Assembly (NCBI GenBank): GCA_030770425.1
Contig: JASJFT010000001.1
Coordinates: 310,001-374,000, forward strand
Direction of reading: 5' to 3'
Source: Darksidea phi
Lineage: Eukaryota > Ascomycota > Dothideomycetes > Pleosporales > Lentitheciaceae
Length of the DNA: 64,000 nt
In this document: one piece after another, positions 32,642 to 42,663 of the stretch
Layout: each line of letters opens with the position of its first letter
How positions within the stretch are numbered: position 1 is the stretch's first letter
Program-made: the position numbers and the translations under genes
The notes under the pieces: generated by a model
Database searches by the model: none
Told to the model about the DNA's origin: nothing
Seen by the model: the letters and a program-made list of their open reading frames with translations, nothing else

Positions 32642-33877
32642 ATGACCACTACTCCGGCCATGCACATCCTCGACAGAGTCGATTACTCCAAGCATCGCCT
32701 CGTCACTGTTCCTTCGGATCCGCTACCGTCTCTTGCTCCGTCATCGCTGCGGCTACAACCAAAAATCCTGGGTCTTACCACCAACAATCTGACCTATGCG
32801 CGCCATGGGCATCTCCTTGGCTGGTGGGATATCTACCCGCAGCCCGAGACCACCCCAGCACCCTATAACGACCGATCCACGTATGGACGCATCGCAGCAT
32901 GGGGCTATGCCGAGATCATCGACAGCACAGTTCCAGATATTCAGGTCGGCAGCACCGTCTACGGATTCCTCCCCATCTCAACGCTTCCCGAGGATATCCG
33001 CATCGAGCACACAGGGATGAAGAACCAGATATTTGCTGTATCCGAACATAGGAAGCATGTCTGGAAACTCTACAATCGCTACCAAGTCTGCCCCCCGCTT
33101 GACGAACTGGATAAGACACAGACGCTGGACTTCCTTGGCTGGGACTCGCTCATGCAGGGCCTGTATGCTACGTCATATAATATGAATATTTATAGTTTTG
33201 CTTGGGAAGATAAGCGTCGTATCCATCCAAGCGGAAACGGAGAATGGTCTGCCGAGGATGCTAATCTCGATAATTCTACGGTTATCCTTCTCAACGCTAG
33301 CGGCAAAACCGGCATGTCCTTTGCATACACACTCCGAAATGACCGGCCTAAAGAACATCAGCCCACAACGATCGTTGGCGTCGGCTCCCCAGCTTCCAAA
33401 GCAATGCTGGAGAAGAGCGGCTTCTACGACACCGTGATGCTCAACTCGGACGACCAAAACGCCAAACAACTGGTTGAGAAATCCGGAACGCGCCGCGTCG
33501 TCCTCTTCGATTTTGGCGCCCGTGAAGGCGCGAGCGCTACATGGCGCACTACTCTCTCCTCGGCCGCCGTCCCTTTCAAATTCATCTCCATCGGCGCGGA
33601 AGTCAAGGTGCAACATCCAGATGAAGCGCGCAAGCGAGTTATGCAACTCTACGAGCGCATCCAGGTCAATGCCGGTGCGCTCAAGGAACACGGGATTGAG
33701 ATTGCAGGTGAGTCATACTTTGATGGGTTTTATGCGGCTTGGGATGAGTTCAAAAAGAGAGGTATCCCGGGGATGGAACTGAAGTGGGATGAAGGCTTGG
33801 AGGCTTGGGAGAAGGGGTGGGAAGCCCTTTGCAAAGACGAGGTGAAGGCGAGCACGGGGCTGGTGTATCGTATCTGA
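32642..33877 (+). CDS. DUF2855 family protein
   Basis: Intronless gene of 411 residues from MTTTPAMHILDRVDYSKH. An in-frame ATG at 32576 exists, but the later one fits the TATA position and family length. DUF2855 proteins are of unknown function and resemble medium-chain reductases without a proven reaction. Visible family segments are LTTNNLTYARHG, WGYAEIIDSTVPDIQVG, VYGFLPIS, LDFLGWDSLMQGLYATSY (the quinone-reductase-like middle), STVILLNASGKTGMSFAYTL (a nucleotide-binding-like turn) and VVLFDFGAREGA. No frame damage. Neighbours give no pathway hint. Confidence 0.88.
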   Translation: MTTTPAMHILDRVDYSKHRLVTVPSDPLPSLAPSSLRLQPKILGLTTNNLTYARHGHLLGWWDIYPQPETTPAPYNDRSTYGRIAAWGYAEIIDSTVPDIQVGSTVYGFLPISTLPEDIRIEHTGMKNQIFAVSEHRKHVWKLYNRYQVCPPLDELDKTQTLDFLGWDSLMQGLYATSYNMNIYSFAWEDKRRIHPSGNGEWSAEDANLDNSTVILLNASGKTGMSFAYTLRNDRPKEHQPTTIVGVGSPASKAMLEKSGFYDTVMLNSDDQNAKQLVEKSGTRRVVLFDFGAREGASATWRTTLSSAAVPFKFISIGAEVKVQHPDEARKRVMQLYERIQVNAGALKEHGIEIAGESYFDGFYAAWDEFKKRGIPGMELKWDEGLEAWEKGWEALCKDEVKASTGLVYRI

Positions 33878-34278
33878 ACAAGAGGGATTGACACAAGGAT
33901 AACCAAGTCGTGAGCTCTGATCAGTACGATTTCGCAGCAAAGACACGTTGAGAGTAAATTTGGCGGGACATGGCGCAGTATAGGAGCACATTCGTTTAGT
34001 CGATGCAGCACAGCCCTGATATTGAAATGACGAAATACTTTGAGCTATGTTAAGCTCCTGTGCTCTGTAGACTTTAACTTCAAAGCTCCTCCCTATCTGG
34101 TTCGAGTAGGTCCTCTCGTGGCTACCTCGTAACGCGACAAAGGCGCTCAATTGGCGCCTACCTCAAACGTCCGCTTGGGCCTCTCAATCTTCCGAGCCGC
34201 GCAACTGAGCATCTCTGCGCCCTCATCACGCTTCCTTACTTAGAATCGCATTTCATTTATTCATTCTATTCGTTCACT
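33878..34278. other. Intergenic
   Basis: No gene or repeat seen; terminator side of the DUF2855 gene and promoter side of the next. Confidence 0.5.
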
Positions 34279-37255
34279 ATGGTCACTACACCAGAAGTCC
34301 AGCCCACGATCCAGCTCAAAACCTTTGACCGGATCGAGATCATCACAGTCGTTAACAACGAAGACGACGACCAGATGCATCGACACCCTTCTGGCTCCGA
34401 CCACATGGGTCGCGTCGGAATGAATTGGCAGATCGTGAGTTCATTTACTCCGACCGCGCCGGCGCTCGAGGCGCTTTATAGCAATTGCTGGAACACTACG
34501 CGCATGACGCCTTCAGGAAAAGCTGGCGTTGACGCATCTAGTCTGGCGTCTGTGAACACCCTGAGCGACGACAGAGCAGATATGCCGTTCCTTTCGATGC
34601 TTGGACAAGCCGATACACCCCCCGGGGAAGATCTCCTGTCAGTGGAATCAATCCACAAGGAAAACGAATAGATCAAACTACCCCCACAGTGTCCGGGGAT
34701 AATGGTGACGAGGACGCAATACACAATTATTTCGCAGTTTTTCGCGGCTCAGACTCGGTAGTCGACGAGCACATCGGGGTCTGCAAAGTGAAAAGTAAGT
34801 GTTGCTTCCCGCACGCCATACATGATGCACACATGAAGCGACACTGATGCAATGGGTCACAGACAAAGGACTCATTATATTCTGTCCCTGTTCGACCGAC
34901 ACGATCACGAACGCGGTGAAGCGCGCTATGGAGTCGACAGGCGAGAAACAAGTCTACGCCGTTCTCGGCGGCTTCATTTTCGAAAAAATGAATTGTGAAT
35001 GGTGGCGGCTGAGACTCCTAACTCAGAGATTGAAGCAGTGGGGCGTGAAGATGTTGATATTGGGACGTTCTACAGGCCGGTATGTCATCGATGAGCTGCG
35101 AAAAGAATTGCCGGATATCGTCTGGCCAAGCTACGCCGGAGCTTCTTTCGCCATAGGAGACAGCTTGAACGCTATTCTGTCCGAAGACCAGCTTGATGGG
35201 GCCTCCGATGGGGGCTCGTCTACTCCCACGCCCTCGAACTACAAGAGACACGACTCTGCAAGTACGCTTCTAGGAGATGATGCCACGCCTCCACGCTCAA
35301 TGAATGAAGACCTGGGTGTCGCACGGGAGGCGAACTCCAGTACAACTCGTAGCCAGCAATTTGACCATTTACGGATCATGATCTCGCTCGACTGTGCCCT
35401 AGAGACGATGCAATTCAACCACGTACCAGTGGAGATACCATTGATGTCGCCATACACTAGGGACGCTCCGCAATGCCACAAACCTACATTGAAAATTTTG
35501 AATACGAAGAGCAAGGTTGCAAGTATAGACCAAGCTCCACTGAGCAGATCAACACGCGAGGAGCGTGAGCAAGCTACCAAGCCCCAGACGACCGCCATCC
35601 ACGAAAATAGCGTCGTCTCTTCGAGGAGCGTTCAAAGCCGAACTGCCAACACTCCGCCGCGTTCATCGACTGAATATGATCTCAACGCCGATTTGCGACA
35701 CAGAGAGAGAAACGAAATCATGGAGCAGTCTCTCTCCGAACTTATCGAAGAGACCAACCGGGGCATGCTTGATCCTACTCAGCCTGTATGGCCTCTCAGA
35801 ATCGACTATGATCGGGAATTTGTCGAACAAATACAGGTACGTGTCTCTAGAGTACTAGCTTGTTTTCTTGGACCTTTAAGCGGGCGTGTCATGCTTCGAA
35901 GATAGTGTGACATATAGTTCAGAATAACGGGTACTGGTAGCAGTTTGAGTGAGCTTGCTGACTTTGTATCCACGCATGCAGGCACCTGAAAACCTTGCAC
36001 CTCGTGAGAAAACTTTAGAAGCAGGACCATCGTCTCGGCGCGAGTGCAAGCGGGTTGGAGATGGATTAAAGCCTCCCAGAGCCGAAATCTTCCAGTTGGA
36101 TTACGACCAACCCAGATTGAGCTACAGTCAAATATCTTTCGATGGTGACGGAACCCTAGTGAAGCCGGCTATATTCGTGCAGCTCGAAACTGATAGTCAA
36201 GACTTCCCGCGGGTTAAAGATCAAAGGCGGAGAACCAGCTTTCATGAAACAGAAACACTCAGATAGGGTACGAGTGCTGCGACGTCAACAATAGACCTGA
36301 TAACAGCAAAACTAAGCCAACTTGAAGCGACTCGCTCGGACAAGAGAGGTATTCGGATAGGGCGATGGAGTCTAGCGGAACGACGTGCCGGGCGACGACG
36401 TCGAGCGTTCGAAAAAAATCGAGCGGAACGGTGTCGAACACAAGAACGGCGCCGAGCTGAACATGACCGCCGAGCGGAACATAGTCGAGCAGCAGAAAAT
36501 GTTCTAGCAGGTAGGTGATGGCGTCGCAGTTCTTGCATTCTGAGACGGCTCGTGTTGAAACCCCCTAGATGAGCTTTGCTGATAGGGTACTAAAAGAAGA
36601 GTATTATGCCCAACAGCGACTTCAAGCCAAACCGCAACCCCAAGCCGAAAAGAAGTGTCTAGTAGAAGGTCAACTTCGAGCAGAGCATAACCGTCAAGCG
36701 GAGCAAGTTCGAACAGGGGAGCTGCATCGGGACGAACAACATCTTGGAGAAGAGCCCCAAAGCCACTCGGAGCAACGGATTCCACAACTACCGCAACACC
36801 GAGTTGATTTAGTTGAGCTCCCTGATATTGCTAGGTGCCTGCGCAAAGTCAGAGCATCCAACGATCTCAGAAACGGAGTCGAGACAGCGGAAGCGGAGCG
36901 CCCCGGACCGTCTACAACAGCAGCGCCAAATATCTTGACTGACCAGGGGGGATACGAACGTTTGGACAACGGGCTGCAATGTGCACTCGTCACCAAGCCC
37001 GCGCTCGCCCGGCCAAGAATCACGGAGCTTCGTCCTCCTAGGAAGGTGAGTCGCTATCCTTTACAGGAAGAGGGAAGCGAGGAACGTGGTAGCAATGCAG
37101 AATCTCTCGAGAGTGATGGGAGGAACGGAGGTGCAGAAACGACATCCAACCCACGGCGTCGGTGTTTGTTTGTAGAGTCAATTAAAAGGGTGTATCGGCG
37201 GCTAAGGCATCCTCGAGAGTGGAGGAAGAACCGATTCGATCCCGCAGGAGTATGA
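34279..37255 (+). CDS. Odd gene: degenerate metallo-beta-lactamase fold plus disordered, charged tail
   Basis: The start (FDRIEIITVVNNEDDDQ) and a later part read like pieces of the MBL-fold family that includes MJ0936-type proteins: SVVDEHIGVCKV, spliced at about 34794 to LMQWVTDKGLIIFCPCS, then TNAVKRAMESTGEKQVYAVL and GGFIFEK. In that family the GLVVLTGCGHAG and GGFH motifs supply metal ligands; here they read GLIIFCPCSTDT and GGFIF, so the histidines are lost and activity is unlikely. The long middle (35200-36260) is serine-rich and disordered. A stop at 36264-36266 is followed in the same frame by an Arg/Glu-rich stretch, LSQLEATRSDK then RRAGRRRRAFEKNRAERCR, to a GTAGGT donor at about 36511. 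A last frame runs 36569-37255 (coiled, Gln/Glu-rich, then FVESIKRVYRRLRHP). Several joins are uncertain; it may be two genes or one decaying gene. Confidence 0.45.
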
Positions 37256-38058
37256 TCTCAGTTCTCTGTTCTTTCATTCATGAGGCTAGATTTCAATCGT
37301 TATAGCTTGTTACCGCAACACTATCCTGTTAGCGGGAGTACAAATGAGATACGCTTGTTTAGAGGAGTGTTAGTACTTGCCGTCCCGGATAGTGTTGCGT
37401 CAGTATCCTCCGTAAAATTTGTGTGCTTGCATGTGGTGATGCATTGATAACATTTGAACTCTTACTATAGCAGATCAACAAATGGGCTCTTGTTCTTTAC
37501 TTAGAAACCTCAGTTGACGGATGGACGGTCACAGGCTTCGAGAGCCGTCGTCTTTGGTAGAAGGCACAGACGGCGCTGGAAACACACTAAGGCTGAAATA
37601 GGTTTAGTATAGGAGTCGCGGTCATACGGCATCGAGAATCACCACCAATCTATCAACCTCACTCTATCTCAACAAACATCACACCAAGACTGCATGAGTT
37701 GCTCCATTAAAGAACAACCGTTTATCTCATCGCAAGGCACATCCGTACAAAGTAGGAAAGTAGGAACATGCGGCCATTGTAAAGGTGCATTATATCAGCT
37801 ACTTTGACGTCTCCCGGCCGACTTGGGTAACTGGTAACATGTGCTCGAAGAAGTTTTACCCATAAAACAAAGGAAGATCGCTCGCCGTTTTCATTAACCG
37901 CACTCGTAAGTATGCCAGTTACTCCGTAGGACCGCTAAACAATGCCAGACGCGGTAGGTGCGCAAATTGGCTCACAAGCCCGAACCACCATCACAACAGC
38001 CTGGCGTGCTCATAACACGTGAGGCAGACATCTTGCTGGCGTCCTACCACCTAGCGTA
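37256..38058. other. Intergenic
   Basis: No convincing coding frame, RNA gene or repeat seen. Confidence 0.5.
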
Positions 38059-39451
38059 TTAAGCGAAATGGGCGAATGCGAGAGCGACAACGATGGCAGC
38101 GATCGAACTCTTGCCAGCACCAATCTTATTGCCGGTATTGAAGGGGCTATCGGCGTAGGTAGGAGTGGGCGAGATGACCGTGTTGTTGCCACCAGAGGGG
38201 GCGGGGTATCTGATGAAGAGATTAGCTACGGCGCGGAATCAAGAGTGAATACGTTTTACTCACCCTGACCCAGACGGCCCGGACGGATAACCAGAGACGC
38301 TAGTACCAAGGCTCGTGGGCCTGTCATGGATATCCGAGCTTGTGCTACCGTTATGGCCAGTAGGGTGGGTGGTGACAGTCGCCTCAATAGGATGAGTGAG
38401 GATCTTCGTAATCGACGTGGTGGTGGTAGCCCCGACATTTGACGTTGGCGTAGGTGGAGCCGAGTGCCCAGATGTAGTGCCAGCGGCAGACGAGCTTGAC
38501 GCCGAGCCTGTGGGTGCAGCGGAAGAAGAGTCTGGGACCGACAGTGACACGGTGAAGGATGTCAAAACAGAGTCTGTGTTGGTGCCAGTGCTTGCGGTGC
38601 TAGATGCGTGAGTCTTGCTAGACGGGAGACCATTGGGTCAAGACACATACCCAGGAGCGGAAGGCGCAGAATGTCTGCTAGACGAACCCGTAGGGGTTGG
38701 CACAGCACTTGTGTTGGTGTTGCTATTCGGCACGCTGCTCGAAAGACTGGCGCTCGTAGAGCTGGAAGGAACGGGAAAGCTCAGAGTAGTGCCAACGCTG
38801 GAGGTGCCCTGGGCACTAGATGAAGAGGCGCTTGAAGGGTTGGTCACAACAGGCGTGCTCGGGACAGTGACAACACTTGTAACGCTCGCAGCGCCAGAAG
38901 AAGGGACGCTCGGAGATCCGGAGTATACAGAAGAGCTCGACGCGCCCACGCTAGAACTGCCTTTGGCATCGGACGAGGAGCCGCTTGAAGGGCCGGACGG
39001 AAGGGGGACGCTCGGAAAGAGGGGTGATGTGATCAGAGCGCTCGAAGAGGGTACCCCGGATGGTCCAGAAGAAACAGCAGAGCTCGGCGGGCCTGCGCTC
39101 GGAGTGTCCTTGGCACCTGAGGTGGGCGGGACGCTGTTGCCAGACGTTACCGGGCAGACAGTGGTCGTGACGGCGACAACCGACGTGATGACTGTCGTGC
39201 CATCTGGAGGGCAACTGGTGACATCTGCGCCGCACTTGGTGACAGTGGTGACCGAGGTTGTGAAGACAGTCGACGTGGTCCAGGCCTCTGCCACGACGTT
39301 TGTGGCATTAGGGAGAAGTCCTATTGTCTGTTTGTTAGTTTACCCGAGACTCCAGAAGCCAGAGCTTGGAGGAGAGGAGACGACTACCCTCTGGCGAAGC
39401 GAGAACGGAAGCAGAACCACCCAGGACGGCGGCCACCTGAAGGATCTTCAT
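38059..39451 (-). CDS. Ser/Thr-rich GPI-type cell-wall protein
   Basis: Four exons on the minus strand join in phase: 39451-39388, 39320-38651, 38599-38264, 38209-38059; 406 residues. It has a signal peptide (MKILQVAAVLGGSASVLAS), a short cysteine-bearing N-terminal part (VFTTSVTTVTKCGADVTSCP, then VVAVTTTVCPV), a very long Ser/Thr/Pro/Gly-rich stalk likely heavily O-glycosylated, and a C-terminal hydrophobic tail (KSSIAAIVVALAFAHFA) after a small-residue region, as for a GPI signal. Likely on the cell surface; a wall structural or adhesion role is inference. The long plus-strand frame over 38615-39466 is an antisense product of the biased composition. Confidence 0.82.
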
Positions 39452-40342
39452 GGCGAGCGGATCTGACAGGGGAGTGATGGGCAAACGAGTGTGGGTGAGA
39501 GCGCAAAGAGCTGGAGGCTGATTGCTGGGCTGAGCGTGAGCGTGGAGAACGAGTGTAGGTAGCTGGGTGCAGAAGACAAGGTGCAAAGCTGGCCAATGTT
39601 ATGCAGAAGGCAGGCGGTGGTGCCAAGCCGCGACGTCGGTGGGCAGTGGGCCACGGCGGGAAAGAGGAGGCAGGCGCGTTGTTGCATCAAAACAAACAGG
39701 GGCGGGCACCATTCACCGAGCATACATTGGCATGTTTATGGGCATTACGTCATGGGCAAGATCTCTGGGCCCGCTCCCCAGCTGCGCCCGGGATGTCACA
39801 TGTGCAGGCGCGTCGCCCCGTCACGTGTGCCTCTACTTCACTCCTTGGCGGGGATGGCAAGCGCTCACCACGCCGCACACAGCACTCGATATCCCCAAGG
39901 CCGGTCAATCGGCACAAGACGGTTGATTGCAGCTGTTGCCAGTCCGTCGGCGGCCAATGGCATGGCTATCCGTGCAGCACCAGCGTGACGGTGCGACGCT
40001 GTGTCGCGGTGAAGCTCCGGCAGCACGAGCCTGGGCCTTCCTTCTAGTCCATAAACAGGCCTGCAAGCACTCTTTCTCTTTCACTGCAGTGCTCTCTCCT
40101 TCCTTGCAACCGCCGCCATAGCGACCGCCCGAGTCTGTACGCGCAGATTAGCAAACGCGTGGTCTCCCGCCAACGCCGCTACCCGCGTCCCCATATAAGC
40201 CGTCCGTCGCCTCTCCTCGCCCTCTTTTCTCACGACACCTCCACCCAACTGCATCTTAGCAAAATTGTATTGTCTCACGCTCGCATACTTTCCACCCCGC
40301 ATCTCTCCCCATTGCCACCAAACAGATTTCTCACCAATCAAC
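39452..40342. other. Shared upstream region of two divergent wall-protein genes
   Basis: About 890 bp between two divergently oriented surface-protein genes. The several open frames here are GC-biased and lack protein features. C/T-rich tracts occur just before the ATG at 40343, as in many fungal promoters and leaders. Joint regulation is possible but not shown. Confidence 0.5.
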
Positions 40343-40957
40343 ATGTTCGGATTCAAGCTGTTCGCCGTCGCTACTGCGCTTGTCGGAGCTGTCGTCGCCT
40401 CCGAGGGCCACGGGGACCGTAAGTACACCTTGGAGCACTGCCATTGACCAAGACTGACTCTCTTTCTCGCATCAACAGCTGTCTGTATCTCGCCTGCTCC
40501 CGTGACGGTGACGGTGACGGTCACTGACTGCGACACCGGTAAGCCAGGCGAACCGACCGCGCCAGCTTCCTCTGTCGCTCCCCCGTCGCCGCACGAGACG
40601 ACTGTCATCGTGGTGCCGCCGAAGGAGACGTCTGCCGTTCCGCCAGGCCCCAACCCCAGCGGCCCTGCCCCGAGTGGCCCAGCTTCGTCCGGCCCAGCTC
40701 CCTCTGGTCCTCAGTCCACGTCTCCAGCTGCTCCCGCTCCGTCAACTCCGGCCGGCTCTGAGACGCCCAAGCCAAGTTCCAAGGGCCCCGACACCCCGAC
40801 GCCCACCCACTCTCACTCTGGCAATACCCCGCCGCCCTCCTCAACGACCCCACCGCCTCAGCAGACTTCTATTGCCGCGGCTCCTGCTTTCGCCGGCATG
40901 GGTCCGATGGTCGCTGCCGGTGTTGTCCTCAACGCAGCCATTGCTGCTCTTGTCTAA
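40343..40957 (+). CDS. Small Pro/Ser-rich GPI-type surface protein
   Basis: Two exons, 40343-40418 and 40479-40957, join in phase to 184 residues. Signal peptide MFGFKLFAVATALVGAVVAS, one short Val/Thr repeat with cysteines (VCISPAPVTVTVTVTDC), a Pro/Ser/Gly-rich stalk with GPAPSGP-like repeats, and a hydrophobic end (MVAAGVVLNAAIAALV) as for GPI attachment. The Val/Thr-Cys module resembles the one at the start of the divergent neighbour, so the two may be related or work in the same wall layer. Confidence 0.82.
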
Positions 40958-41798
40958 GGATCTCGTTCGTACCTTCGTCAGGTCCATGTCGTTATGATAG
41001 GGCATGGATCTCTTCCATCTCTCCAACTACCACTTCTTTCGCTTCTTCTTCGTTGCCGCTCTTACCGTCTGCGGTTGACTCTAATAATTTTCGAGATACC
41101 ATTTTGATCTGGGCTCGGGATCACCGGCACTTGTGAGAGGAGTATTGCTGGATCATTCATGGATTGGTAGCTTAGCTTAGCTACAGCTTTTCGGTGGATA
41201 GTTAGTGGAAAAATCACTTTCTTCAAACACGTCCTGTCTCTTGCTTGATTCCTCCTTCAGATCTACCTTTTGTGCGTTATGCTTCCCTTCTCGTCTATGT
41301 CGCCTCGCCTTCGGTAAGTTTGCATGAAATCCGCCTACGCTGCATCATCGAACGGCGACAGCAATTTGTCAAGGAATGATCTTGTGCTTCGATGTTTCGT
41401 GTTTATCATGACATGACAGCAAGCACAAAAGAATCACGACCTACGGACTCACTAGAAGGACTCGCCAAAATGGGGCTATTCGCAAATGAGTTAGACATGT
41501 GTCTGAAACCTGACTCGGATGTTTACGTATACATGCCTCACCGTCTGGTATTGGATATCTGTTTTGCTCTGTTTTCGCGATACATAGTGTTTCTCATTTG
41601 AGACGGCTTGTGGGCAGAGTATTGCATTCAACCTACTTCGAAACAAAGCACACTCGATGATACCTGCATGATAGGAAGACATGAGAAGATACCTGTCTCG
41701 AGTCGAGCGCGCATGGAATTCCAGCATGTTGCGGCGAAGGCTCCATCTATCCACCTGCATCGTCCACTTCCAGGCACTAGACAGACTCGAAGGCAACA
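40958..41798. other. Intergenic, convergent gene ends
   Basis: 3' sides of the GPI-type gene and of the prefoldin gene. A 70-residue frame at 41392 shows no feature of a real gene. Confidence 0.5.
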
Positions 41799-42663
41799 CT
41801 ATCCATTCGGAGATGCGCCCTTCTTATCTTCTATTGACTCGCCCGCCTCTCTCTCTTTCCTGCGCTGAGCAACATCCCAATTGTACACACGCGCGAATGC
41901 GACTTCCAGTGTCTACCTTGTGTCAGCGAGATCGAAACCGGGGACATGAAGAGGGTACATACCGTGATCTGCTCTCTCAAAAACTCCATGTCCTCCTCGC
42001 AATTGGCCAGACTCTTCTTTGCTGTGTCAAGCTTGGATTTGAGGAGCTCTTCGGCTTCGGGGATGGGGTATGCGAGCATGACGTTGGCCTGGGCGAGTGT
42101 TAGCCTTGCTTGCCAGCCATTGCAATTCTCAGATCACGTACCCCCAACCATAGATATACCTCGTCCGACGGCGGCACCTCCGCCTTTGCATATAGCGTAT
42201 CGTTCAATTCGAAGGTTGTCTCGATAGGATCCGAGTCTGCCTGCGCCCACGGTTAGCGCCGCACCCCCTGTCACATATGTCCAGTTCATCCATACCTTCC
42301 TGCTCTTCAAGAAGCGCACCGTCTCTAGCGTCTTCTGTATGTCCGGAATCTTGTCCTTGAGCCCCGCTGCCCGCCGTTGTGTGTTTGCTTCCATGAACTG
42401 GTACTTCCTGGGGTCGTGTGTGAGCCAGAGGACTCTTCTCTAAGCGCTAGTTGAGGAACGCCTACGAGATCATTTCTTTGAAGCTGTTTATGGTGCTTTC
42501 CACCTCTGAGCGATTGGTAACATAGTCCTCGACTCGGTCCACGAAGGGTGCAACCGGTATGCCGCGGGGGTTCGTAGGCGCATCGTTGCTTCCGAAGGGC
42601 GTCAGTAGGGCTTTTGTGAAGGAGTAGAGATGCTTACCCTATAGCCTTTGTCGCGGTAGCCAT
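41799..42663 (-). CDS. PAC10: Prefoldin subunit 3
   Basis: Subunit of the hexameric prefoldin chaperone that hands unfolded actin and tubulin to the CCT chaperonin in the cytosol (VBP1 / yeast Pac10, Gim2). Six exons on the minus strand join in phase: 42663-42638, 42588-42466, 42407-42296, 42240-42142, 42088-41963, 41912-41799; 199 residues, the usual size. The two coiled-coil helices flank the beta-hairpin region: ESTINSFKEMISKYQFMEAN and IPDIQKTLETVRFLKSRK, then ETTFELNDTLYAKAEVPP, VYLWLGANVMLAYPIPEAE, LLKSKLDTAKKSLANCEEDM and VAFARVYNWDVAQRRKE. All five introns keep phase. Intact housekeeping gene. Confidence 0.95.

Noticed and set aside
38615..39466. 283-codon plus-strand open frame
   Set aside because: Antisense to the Ser/Thr-rich wall-protein gene; the biased codons leave the opposite frames open. 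The minus-strand model has signal peptide, phase-consistent introns and GPI-like tail.
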